A DNA stretch of 21,059 nt. Source: Candidatus Tharpella sp. (GTDB lineage: Bacteria; Desulfobacterota; Anaeroferrophillalia; Anaeroferrophillales; Tharpellaceae). Position numbers and translations under genes: made by a program. The stretch spans positions 1 to 21,059 of the forward strand of contig JAGGTT010000060.1 in the NCBI GenBank assembly GCA_021163565.1, written 5' to 3'. Numbering within the stretch: the stretch's first letter is position 1; each line of letters opens with the position of its first letter. This document shows, one piece after another, positions 15,163-21,059 of this stretch. Below the pieces are notes generated by a model. That model was not told the DNA's origin. It did no database searches and saw only the letters and a program-made list of their open reading frames with translations.

Positions 15163-16719
15163 CTATTTTGCAATCCCGAAAGCCCGGGTTTCACGAATGA
15201 CCGTTACCCGGATCTGACCGGGATAGGTCATCTCTTTCTCAATTTTACTGGCGATGTCACGAGACAGAACCACCGCATCCTCATCCGAGATATCTTCGTG
15301 GTTGACCATCACTCTGACATCACGACCCGCCTGAATAGCAAAAGTTTTCTCAACTCCCTTAAAAGAGTTACCGATCTCTTCAAGAGCTTCAAGCCGCTTG
15401 ATATATGCATCCAACATCTCTTTCCGAGCCCCGGGCCGCGCCCCGGAGAGTGAATCGGCAGCCTGCACCAGAACATCGAGGGGATATTTAATTTCAACGT
15501 CACCGTGATGGGCTTCGATCGCCTGTACGATTTCCGGAGCTTCCCCATAACGGCGGGCAAAATCAGCCCCGATAACCGCATGTGAACCTTCAATCTCATG
15601 ATCGACAGCTTTACCTATATCATGCAGAAGCCCGGCCCTCCGTGCCATCTTGTTAGGCAGTTTGAGCTCGTCCGCCATCATCCCGCAGATAAAAGCGACT
15701 TCAAGTGAATGTTCATAAATATTCTGAGTATAACTGGTACGATATTTCAAACGGCCGATCATACGCACAAGTTCCGGATTCATGCCGTGCATACCCAGAT
15801 CAAAGATCGCCTTTTCACCGGCTTCTTTAATCGTCTGATCAATCTCAGTCTGAACCTTTTTAACAATCTCCTCAATCCGGGCCGGATGGATACGGCCGTC
15901 GGCAATCAAACGCTCGAGCACATTCTTCGCCAACGCCCGGCGTACCGGATCAAACGAAGAAACAATAACTGCTTCGGGAGTATCATCAATAATCAGATCG
16001 ACTCCGGTAGCCGCTTCGATGGCCCGGATATTACGACCCTCACGACCAATGATGCGACCCTTCATATCATCTCCCGGAAGATGAACCACCGAGACTGTTC
16101 GCTCGGTCGCGTAATCACCGGAATAACGCTGAACCGCTTGCGCAATAATCTTAACCGCACGTTTTTCGGCCGTCTCTTTGGCCTCATCCTCAATCTGCTT
16201 TACCCGTTTAGCGGATTCGTGCTTGGCCGCATCCTCCATCAGCTGCATCAGTTTTTCTTTAGCTTCCGTCTGAGTCAAACCGGCAATAGCTTCAAGTTTA
16301 TCCCGTTCCTGCTGTAAAATTTTCTGAACTTCTTCATCTTTGACCTGAATGTTTTTCTCACGCTGAGTTAAACTCTGCTCACGCCGGGCAAGGTCACTAT
16401 CCTTCTTGTCCAGATTCTCACTGCGACGTTCCTGACTGTCTTCCTTATTGACCAGACGTTTTTCTAGAACCTGAATCTCTTTACGCCGCTCCGCCATATC
16501 TGTTTCAAAATCCGACTTGGCCTTCAAAACCACGTCTTTGGCCTGCAGGGTTGCCTCTTTACGCAGCAGCTCCGCCTCTTTGTGAGCTTCACTTAAAAGC
16601 AGCTCCGCCTCTTTGCGGGAGACATCAAGACCTTTTTCAAGAAATTTTCGATAGACAAAACAGCTTATGACTATCGCCCCCAAAGCTATAGCAATAGCTG
16701 TCAATACAGATACTTCCAT
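15163..16719 (-). CDS. rny: Ribonuclease Y
   Basis: Membrane-anchored endoribonuclease that starts decay of mRNAs, 518 aa, the normal length. Order of parts: N-terminal transmembrane helix (about 3-24); a long Glu/Lys/Arg-rich coiled coil to about 190; a KH RNA-binding domain containing GRIIGREGRNIRAIEAATGV; and the HD catalytic domain with LLHDIGKAVDHE and EAHHGD. ATG at 16719 is chosen because MEVSVLTAIAIALG gives the standard N-terminal anchor and GGGG lies about 9 nt upstream. The frame is open to 16827, but the extra 36 residues look non-coding. It lies downstream of 6S RNA and zapA and upstream of ymdB on the same strand. A structured stretch with a terminator-like hairpin lies about 190 nt before the start. 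Confidence 0.96.
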   Translation of the reverse strand: MEVSVLTAIAIALGAIVISCFVYRKFLEKGLDVSRKEAELLLSEAHKEAELLRKEATLQAKDVVLKAKSDFETDMAERRKEIQVLEKRLVNKEDSQERRSENLDKKDSDLARREQSLTQREKNIQVKDEEVQKILQQERDKLEAIAGLTQTEAKEKLMQLMEDAAKHESAKRVKQIEDEAKETAEKRAVKIIAQAVQRYSGDYATERTVSVVHLPGDDMKGRIIGREGRNIRAIEAATGVDLIIDDTPEAVIVSSFDPVRRALAKNVLERLIADGRIHPARIEEIVKKVQTEIDQTIKEAGEKAIFDLGMHGMNPELVRMIGRLKYRTSYTQNIYEHSLEVAFICGMMADELKLPNKMARRAGLLHDIGKAVDHEIEGSHAVIGADFARRYGEAPEIVQAIEAHHGDVEIKYPLDVLVQAADSLSGARPGARKEMLDAYIKRLEALEEIGNSFKGVEKTFAIQAGRDVRVMVNHEDISDEDAVVLSRDIASKIEKEMTYPGQIRVTVIRETRAFGIAK

Positions 16720-16905
16720 GTTTTTGACCCCATTATTTGCACCCGGTCGCAGGCTTGAAGAAAAATTCAAACAACCCGACCATGGCGTTCCACTGAAAAA
16801 CCGTGGAAAATTATCCGCCTCGCGCAATCACGACACGGCTTGATAGATAGTTAAATCTGGATATTACCCGAAATAAAGAAACAGGAAGGATTGTGGAGAA
16901 AGGTC

Positions 16906-17008
16906 AAAAATCGAGGGGAGGAAGAAACCAACCCCCCAATAGACTTTTACCAGTCTCAGCCTAAAAGCCAGGTCACAGAGGCGACCCCATAGGTGTGGCT
17001 TTTAAGCC
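16906..17008 (-). ncRNA. Unidentified structured RNA stretch upstream of rny
   Basis: Three hairpins follow one another on the minus strand. The first has a 13-bp stem (arms 16996-17008 and 16958-16970, two G-U pairs) with an inner GGTC/GACC stem. The second is AGACT/AGTCT (16941-16956). The third is a G-rich/C-rich stem (GGGGGG with CC-T-CCCC, 16915-16937) followed by TCGATTTTT, like an intrinsic terminator. The arrangement resembles a short RNA or an attenuated leader about 190 nt before rny. I compared it by memory with common riboswitch cores (TPP, cobalamin, c-di-GMP, fluoride, glycine) and found no match. No convincing promoter was placed. Confidence 0.45.
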
Positions 17009-17312
17009 TACAGATTATCTAGAATCAGCAATATTTATAGAGTTTAACAACCCCTTTTTTTAAGAAAAGTGACACAATTCAAGAAATCAAGAGTAATTTT
17101 ACACCCAAGACCGCTCTTATAAAACTCACATCCTAAATGCTAGCAAACATCGCCATAAATTGCTGAGTAACAGACTCTATTGCACATCCACCCTGACAAA
17201 ATCTATTCAATATAGACCCTCAAGGCACTCTTCCGTTTTCTGATCGAGAATATCTAAATCGGGCAATTCAGCACAAGCTTAATCTCTCAATCAACAAGTA
17301 CTGGAACCCGCT
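17009..17312. other. AT-rich intergenic stretch, no gene seen
   Basis: About 300 bases between the structured stretch upstream of rny and the terminator of the 6S unit. I found no ORF longer than about 22 codons, no tRNA and no strong hairpin. It is more AT-rich than its surroundings. A promoter for the rny leader may lie near 17020-17060, but no clear -35/-10 pair is visible. Confidence 0.45.
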
Positions 17313-17344
17313 AAAAAACGCTAATGCGGACGCTCTCCGCAAGC
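17313..17344 (-). terminator. Intrinsic terminator of the 6S RNA unit
   Basis: On the minus strand GCT-TGCGGA pairs with TCCGCA-TT-AGC (6 + 3 bp, TT bulge, loop GAGCG). One G and then six T residues follow (17313-17318). This is a good rho-independent terminator for transcription coming from 6S RNA. It is also the last hairpin of structured element copy 2. Confidence 0.8.
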
Positions 17345-17441
17345 AAGTAACCTTTATCAGATTATTTTCATTTTTTACAAGAAAATAATCTGTAAATTAC
17401 TAAACAGACCGTCAGGCCATGTTGACACATAACCTGACGGT
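17320..17441. repeat. Structured intergenic element, copy 2 (downstream of 6S RNA)
   Basis: This element is related to 11771-11894. Shared + strand blocks: GCTAATGCG, CCGCAAGCAAGTA, TTATCAGA and TTACTAAA (17397-17404), in the same order with nearly the same spacing. The hairpins are the terminator stem (17320-17344); a perfect 12-bp stem CAGATTATTTTC/GAAAATAATCTG (17358-17369, 17381-17392); and a perfect 9-bp stem ACCGTCAGG/CCTGACGGT (17408-17416, 17433-17441) whose loop can pair further (ATGT/ACAT). The stem sequences differ from copy 1 while the pairing is kept. Confidence 0.7.
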
Positions 17442-17481
17442 ACTGTCGGAACAACCCGAATAACCGGTCATCCCTTTCAGT

Positions 17482-17658
17482 CCCCCCCAGTTTACCGTGT
17501 AGGTGCTTTCTTTGAACCTTAGTCTAAGTAATAGGTGACCATAGATTCTTCAGAACCACTCGCGAAGAGCAGTACACACCAAATCTAAGCGATCACCCTT
17601 ATCAGTTAAAGGTGTTGGCTCAAAAAAACGATCACTTATCACGCATAACTCAGGGGAG
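17482..17658 (-). ncRNA. ssrS: 6S RNA
   Basis: Regulatory RNA that mimics an open promoter and binds sigma70-RNA polymerase. Identification rests on structure, size (about 177 nt) and place. The ends pair in a long interrupted closing stem: CCCCT with the G7 run, AGTT/AACT, CGTG/CACG, then a continuous 12-bp stem (17617-17628 with 17507-17518). A large central bubble follows, with a small hairpin CTTAG-A-CTAAG on its 3' side. Next comes a distal stem (GGTGA...TAGATT with AATCTA...TCACC, 17582-17597 with 17534-17547) ending in a 7-bp hairpin (17555-17573). It begins about 7 nt after the zapA stop, the position 6S RNA holds in many proteobacteria. Exact ends are estimates. Confidence 0.82.
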
Positions 17659-17664
17659 AAAACC

Positions 17665-17994
17665 TCATATAACCTCACTTAGTTCAATTGACCCGGAATC
17701 ATTGCCCAACAGAGGCGAGAGTTCAGCACTTAAGCTGTCAGCCCGCTCTTTTATCTCTCCAAGACTCTGTCGATGGGTCAGGCATTCATCGGCAACATTC
17801 AAAAGGGCTAGCATTACCAGTCTCATGTCGGATATTGCGACCCCGGATTTCGTACAAGATTGCAGATCAAGTTCATCAAGCTTGGCCGTAACCAGCTCAA
17901 CGACCTGTTCCAGCCGTTGACTGTCAGCCTCAGTTCGAAGCGGATATTTCCGCCCTCGAATCGTCAACGTAATACTTTTTTTCTCAGCTCCCAT
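17665..17994 (-). CDS. zapA: Cell division protein ZapA
   Basis: FtsZ-associated protein that cross-links FtsZ filaments, 109 aa. It starts at the second ATG of ATGCATGGG, giving MGAEKKSITLTIRGRKYPLRT. This N-terminal beta region is typical, as is the following helix with ADSQRLEQVVELVTAKLDEL. A long C-terminal coiled helix completes the fold. The longer upstream frame belongs to the zapB-like gene and is not used. It overlaps that gene by 11 nt, and GGGA lies about 4 nt before the start. 6S RNA follows immediately downstream. Confidence 0.88.
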   Translation of the reverse strand: MGAEKKSITLTIRGRKYPLRTEADSQRLEQVVELVTAKLDELDLQSCTKSGVAISDMRLVMLALLNVADECLTHRQSLGEIKERADSLSAELSPLLGNDSGSIELSEVI

Positions 17995-18268
17995 GCATTC
18001 CCGGCAAAACCTGGGCACTACCAGTATTATGATTATCCTGCGGCAGATATTTGTCAATCTCACCAAGCAAATCAACCATCTTACTATCAACTGCTTGCAA
18101 AAGATCTTCCTGGCTGCCAACCTTATTTTCCAGTTCGGTCAGTTTTAAAGCCTGCTGTTCAAGCTTCTGCCGCAAATTATTACGCTCTTCCAAAACCTCC
18201 CGATAACGCCGACCTAACTCTAAGGTCTTTTTTTCCAGAAGGGCAAAACTCTCAAATTCACTTTCCAT
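17984..18268 (-). CDS. zapB: ZapB-like coiled-coil protein
   Basis: Small protein of 94 aa that is almost entirely one coiled coil: runs of Leu at heptad spacing through LEKKTLELGRRYREVLEERN, then KLTELENKVGSQEDLLQAVD. Size, coiled-coil character and the 11-nt overlap with zapA suggest a division-site partner like ZapB. Sequence identity of coiled coils is weak evidence, so the symbol is provisional. AGG lies about 6 nt before the ATG. The C-terminal tail (after KYLPQDN) is likely unstructured and carries the zapA start region in another frame. Confidence 0.65.
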   Translation of the reverse strand: MESEFESFALLEKKTLELGRRYREVLEERNNLRQKLEQQALKLTELENKVGSQEDLLQAVDSKMVDLLGEIDKYLPQDNHNTGSAQVLPGMHGS

Positions 18269-18338
18269 AAAAACCTACTAAAAAACTCTTAAAATCTGCA
18301 GAGCCCGGCAGACCCGGAGCCGCGCAGAGGTTATCGAC

Positions 18339-18518
18339 CTACATCCCGAGAAGAATTTCAATCTCTTCTATCCTGGCTGCAAGCTGTTTTCGAACCTGCA
18401 AGTCGGTCACCAGCAACTCTCTCTTTTTAAGCTGCAGAAGCTGCATCTCCAGAGAGTATTCCTGGCAACCGTAACGATACGGTTTTTCCCCGGTTCGATA
18501 CCCTTTGTTACCACTCAA
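18339..18518 (-). CDS. Uncharacterised 59-aa protein upstream of zapB
   Basis: A short frame on the same strand as zapB-zapA, ending 70 nt before zapB. From TTG 18518 it gives 59 residues. The N-terminal part is GYRTGEKPYRYGCQEYSLEM. The rest is a regular charged helix (LQLKKRELLVTDL, then VRKQLAARIEEIEILLGM) with heptad-like Leu/Ile spacing. An ATG is available at 18446. AGGA lies about 13 nt and AAGG 1 nt before the TTG, so the start is uncertain. The amphipathic pattern and operon position make it look like a real gene, but I do not recognise a family. Confidence 0.5.
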   Translation of the reverse strand: MSGNKGYRTGEKPYRYGCQEYSLEMQLLQLKKRELLVTDLQVRKQLAARIEEIEILLGM

Positions 18519-18682
18519 ACCTTAAAAGATTCCTATTTTCTATAAATAAAAAGGTTTTCAAGCTCTAAATGAAAAATAGCATACGCATCTTTCAACTGTC
18601 AATGTTTTTTGCGAAAAAATATCTGAACCGGATAAAAAGAGAGGCAGATGTCCCTAAATCAATTCAAATCAGGGATTGTCAG

Positions 18683-19804
18683 TCAATAAATAACTCGCTG
18701 CCGAATACAGGTAAATTCCAGAAAAGTTCCATCTCTTTCAACCATCAAGGTAACCGGCTGGCCCGCCTGACCCCGAATAAGTTCTACTACTTCGCGCAGA
18801 GAAAAATCATCAACCGCGAGGTTATCAACCGCGATCAGCCGATCTCCGGGAGTAAGACCTTCAAGAACAGCGGGTGAATCATCTAAAAGGTCAGCTATTT
18901 CATAACCGGCCTCACTCTCAATCAACCGGGCACCGATACCGACTAGAGCGAGATGTCTGCGACCGCTCCCGGAGCTCTCCCGATCCAGAGAAATCTCATA
19001 AAAAAAGGGATTAGTCTGATTCTCAAATTCAATCCCGGAAACCATCTCGCCAATATAACCGGGAGCCGAAACCACCATCGTCAACAGAGCGGTGTCATTG
19101 CCCCATATTTCAAAAAAACCGGCCCCATCAGTAACCCCACGCCGGCTACCGAGAACTATCCGCGCCCCGGCCAGAGGAGCCCCGCTCGAGCGGCTGTAGA
19201 CCCGACCGCTGACTCCGTTAACCTCAATCCGACCGGCTCCGGCCCGGCCGGAATCATCAAGGAAAATATCAAAATGAGCCAGACCATGACCCGCACTGAT
19301 GTCAAAATTTTTAATTTGCACCTTTTTGGCACCGGCATAAGTAAATTGCAAAGCCCCGGCCCCAGCATCAAGCCAGAGATGAAATTCACCCCGCTCATCA
19401 GTGGTTGCTTCATGCCCGGCAAAACTTACTTTACAGCCGGCCAAAGGCAGACCGGATGCAAGAGAAAACACAACTCCTTCAACACCGAAATCCGCGGCTC
19501 CGGGAGCCGCCCCAGCCGTCTCCTGCCACCCTTCAGTATTAACTTTTACAGAATCGGCAGGTACCTGAGCCGCAACTTTAACCTGGTCAGAACTTTTAAT
19601 GTCAGCAGTTGTCACCGATTTGGGTTCTCTCGCGGACTTCTTGCCGGATTGAACAACGTTAACCGAAGAATCAGCCGCAACCCGCGCCCCGGCTTTTGCC
19701 TCATCTTTATCCGGTTCATAGACAACAAAGCAGATGCCACCGACAAAAAAAGTCAGCACCAACACTATCAGGAAAAAATCAGAGCTGAAAAATCGTCGTT
19801 TCAT
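18683..19804 (-). CDS. Membrane-anchored PDZ protein with two carboxypeptidase-regulatory-like domains
   Basis: Protein of 373 aa. A single N-terminal transmembrane helix (about 7-29, after KRRFFSSD) should place the rest outside the cytoplasm. A low-complexity Lys/Ala/Ser/Val linker follows to about 105. Two beta-sandwich repeats come next, each starting GVxGxV (GVEGVVFS, GVSGRVYS) with the PLAG motif and a TD-G-F/E core, typical of CarboxypepD_reg folds. A C-terminal PDZ domain (about 283-373) contains VGIGARLIE, SPAVLEGLTPGDRLIAVD and VTLMVERDG. No protease catalytic domain is present, so a scaffolding or secretion-accessory role is likely. Its ATG overlaps the recD stop (ATGA), with AAGGA about 5 nt upstream. 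Confidence 0.8.
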   Translation of the reverse strand: MKRRFFSSDFFLIVLVLTFFVGGICFVVYEPDKDEAKAGARVAADSSVNVVQSGKKSAREPKSVTTADIKSSDQVKVAAQVPADSVKVNTEGWQETAGAAPGAADFGVEGVVFSLASGLPLAGCKVSFAGHEATTDERGEFHLWLDAGAGALQFTYAGAKKVQIKNFDISAGHGLAHFDIFLDDSGRAGAGRIEVNGVSGRVYSRSSGAPLAGARIVLGSRRGVTDGAGFFEIWGNDTALLTMVVSAPGYIGEMVSGIEFENQTNPFFYEISLDRESSGSGRRHLALVGIGARLIESEAGYEIADLLDDSPAVLEGLTPGDRLIAVDNLAVDDFSLREVVELIRGQAGQPVTLMVERDGTFLEFTCIRQRVIY

Positions 19805-21059
19805 ACCATCCTTTTAAGCGCCTGCAAAAGACCGCTTGAGCGTTTCACCTGAACCGCACAAGCCGCAACTAAAGAGTCAAAAGAGCCGACCGCCGGCAAC
19901 CATATTTCCAGATGCCGGGCGGCGCGGGTTATCCCGGTATAAAGCATCTCCCGGGTCAACAGGGCGCTGCCTGCATCTGGCCACAAAAGAACGACCCTCT
20001 GGAAACCGGAGCCCTGAGCCTTGTGAACAGTGGTGGCAAAAGCACTTTCGTGAGCCGGCAACTGTAGGGGTGTAAAAGCTGTGAAACTGCCGTCGGCACG
20101 CTTGAACCAGACCCTTAGACGACCTTCTGAATCAGGCCAGGCCAGACCGGTGTCACCGTTATAAAGATTAAGCCGTGATGCATTTCGGGTAATCATCAAA
20201 GGATACCCTTTGTCGTACCGGCCAAACCCTGCACCACCAACCGCCCGGGCCATGAGCCGGTTCAGATTCTCAACCCCGAAAGGGCCGCGCCGCAACGGTG
20301 AGAGCAGACGAAAGCTCTCAAACATAGCAAAAGCGGTATCAAGATCAGGGGCTTCAAGATAACTCCTGAAAGGCACTGATCGACCCGCAAAATCAATTTC
20401 AATTTCCCGTAGCCGCAACGCCAGCGGCTCCTCACCTCCCGCATCAGTCCCGAAGAGATGAGCAATACTGACCTCGCCGCTAGGATCATGGTTCAAGATG
20501 TCGGCCAAGCGGCTTTTCACCTCTGGCGCCGGAGCCATAATTGCCTGCTGCAACTTAGCGATACCACAACCTGCCGCAAAACGGTAACTTTTTTTAAGCT
20601 CAATTATATGATCATTAAAAAGAGACGGACCTGAAGTCGGTACTGCGGCAGATTGTAAGGCGGCGAACGAATTCCCAGTCAAAAAAGCCAGATCAGCTGC
20701 AAAACTTTCTGAAAACAGATTTTCCGCACCAGTTGGGCTCAGATCTCCGAGTACCGCTCCGGCCTCAACCGAAGCCAGTTGCTGCCGGTCTCCGAGCAGG
20801 ATCACCCGGCATTCGCCGGGCAGGGCCGCAAACAGATTGGTCATCAGAGTCAAAGGCACCATTGAGGCTTCATCAATAATCAGAAGATCAACCGGGAGAA
20901 GATTATCATGATTATAACGGAACCCGCTCCCGGGCCGGTAGCCGAGCAGGCGGTGAATCGTCGCCGAGTCAAGTTTTGCAAGCCTCTCCCTGACCCCATC
21001 GGCAAGGTTGAGGAATTCAGCCTCCTCGCGCAAGGCCGAACTCAGCCGTGCCTGGGCCC
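19801..21059 (-). CDS. recD: RecD-type DNA helicase, exodeoxyribonuclease V alpha subunit (5' part missing)
   Basis: C-terminal portion, about 419 codons, of a superfamily 1B helicase like RecD of the RecBCD recombination and repair nuclease. The reading frame continues off the window edge (AQARLSSALREEA), so the true start and the Walker A motif lie outside. Present here: DSATIHRLLGYRP, Walker B IIDEASM, LLGDRQQLASVEAGAVLGDL (motif III region), KKSYRF, and near the C terminus ATTVHKAQGSGFQRVVLLWP and YTGITRAARHLEIW (motifs V-VI). The TTG or other in-frame codons near 21033 are internal. It is translationally coupled to the downstream PDZ protein. RecB and RecC would be expected upstream, beyond the window; a stand-alone RecD2 is the alternative. 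Confidence 0.88.
   Translation of the reverse strand, partial: AQARLSSALREEAEFLNLADGVRERLAKLDSATIHRLLGYRPGSGFRYNHDNLLPVDLLIIDEASMVPLTLMTNLFAALPGECRVILLGDRQQLASVEAGAVLGDLSPTGAENLFSESFAADLAFLTGNSFAALQSAAVPTSGPSLFNDHIIELKKSYRFAAGCGIAKLQQAIMAPAPEVKSRLADILNHDPSGEVSIAHLFGTDAGGEEPLALRLREIEIDFAGRSVPFRSYLEAPDLDTAFAMFESFRLLSPLRRGPFGVENLNRLMARAVGGAGFGRYDKGYPLMITRNASRLNLYNGDTGLAWPDSEGRLRVWFKRADGSFTAFTPLQLPAHESAFATTVHKAQGSGFQRVVLLWPDAGSALLTREMLYTGITRAARHLEIWLPAVGSFDSLVAACAVQVKRSSGLLQALKRMV

Noticed and set aside
15709..16317. 202-aa open frame on the + strand
   Set aside because: It is antisense to the RNase Y KH/HD region, which has clear catalytic motifs, and the antisense translation has none.
16930..17010. 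TPP riboswitch suggested by GGCTGAGA on the minus strand
   Set aside because: Only that octamer matches. The rest of the TPP core and its pairing are absent, and rny has no thiamine link.
17200..17280. Short minus-strand frame reading LPDLDILDQKTEECLEGLY
   Set aside because: It is only about 22 codons after an in-frame stop, with no ATG/GTG start or ribosome binding site and no recognisable family. It could be a gene relic but cannot be supported.
17404..17658. tmRNA considered for the structured RNA after zapA
   Set aside because: There is no tRNA-like acceptor end with a T arm and no tag-peptide frame ending in Ala-Ala. The long closing stem and central bubble fit 6S RNA instead.
18953..19852. 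299-aa open frame on the + strand
   Set aside because: It is antisense to the PDZ protein and part of recD. The translation is low-complexity and Asn/Pro/Arg/Ser-rich, with no domain pattern.
1..21059. CRISPR array, insertion sequence or prophage
   Set aside because: I saw no regularly spaced direct repeats, transposase, integrase or phage structural genes on either strand.

Overview
The window looks like a chromosomal segment of an anaerobic bacterium, most likely a Desulfobacterota (deltaproteobacterial) lineage. This is inferred from three things: a heme enzyme of the siroheme-dependent (Ahb) route, a complete four-subunit 2-oxoglutarate:ferredoxin oxidoreductase, and the gene orders nif3 / zinc-ribbon / rnpB and zapB / zapA / 6S RNA / rny / ymdB. 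It is mostly housekeeping sequence. I see no CRISPR array, prophage or insertion sequence. Several genes start with GTG or TTG, each with a good ribosome binding site.

Layout. 16-1116 (+) is a radical SAM/SPASM heme synthase (ahbD), followed by a short remnant that resembles a DUF456 membrane protein. 1287-5302 (-) is a two-gene operon: an exported ABC_sub_bind ligand-binding protein, translationally coupled to a hybrid histidine kinase with a Cache-like sensor. 5750-8589 (+) is korDABC, with start/stop overlaps at every junction. 8635-9021 (-) is a PilZ protein. 9068-11763 (-) holds RNase P RNA, a zinc-ribbon coiled-coil protein, a Nif3/YqfO protein and a CAU-anticodon tRNA, all on one strand. 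12163-14292 (+) is a lone bacterial dynamin-like GTPase. 14346-18518 (-) holds ymdB, rny, a structured non-coding stretch, 6S RNA, zapA, a ZapB-like coiled-coil protein and an uncatalogued 59-aa ORF. 18683-21059 (-) is a PDZ membrane protein coupled to a recD-type helicase that runs off the end of the window.

The most interesting non-coding signal is a pair of related elements of about 123 nt at 11771-11894 and 17320-17441. They share sequence blocks separated by three hairpins at matching positions. The hairpin arms differ in sequence but keep their pairing, as expected for a structured RNA or RNA-forming repeat. One copy lies just upstream of the tRNA. The other lies just downstream of 6S RNA and ends in an intrinsic terminator. 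A second, unrelated structured stretch (16906-17008) precedes rny. I could run no database or folding search, so novelty is not established for any of these.
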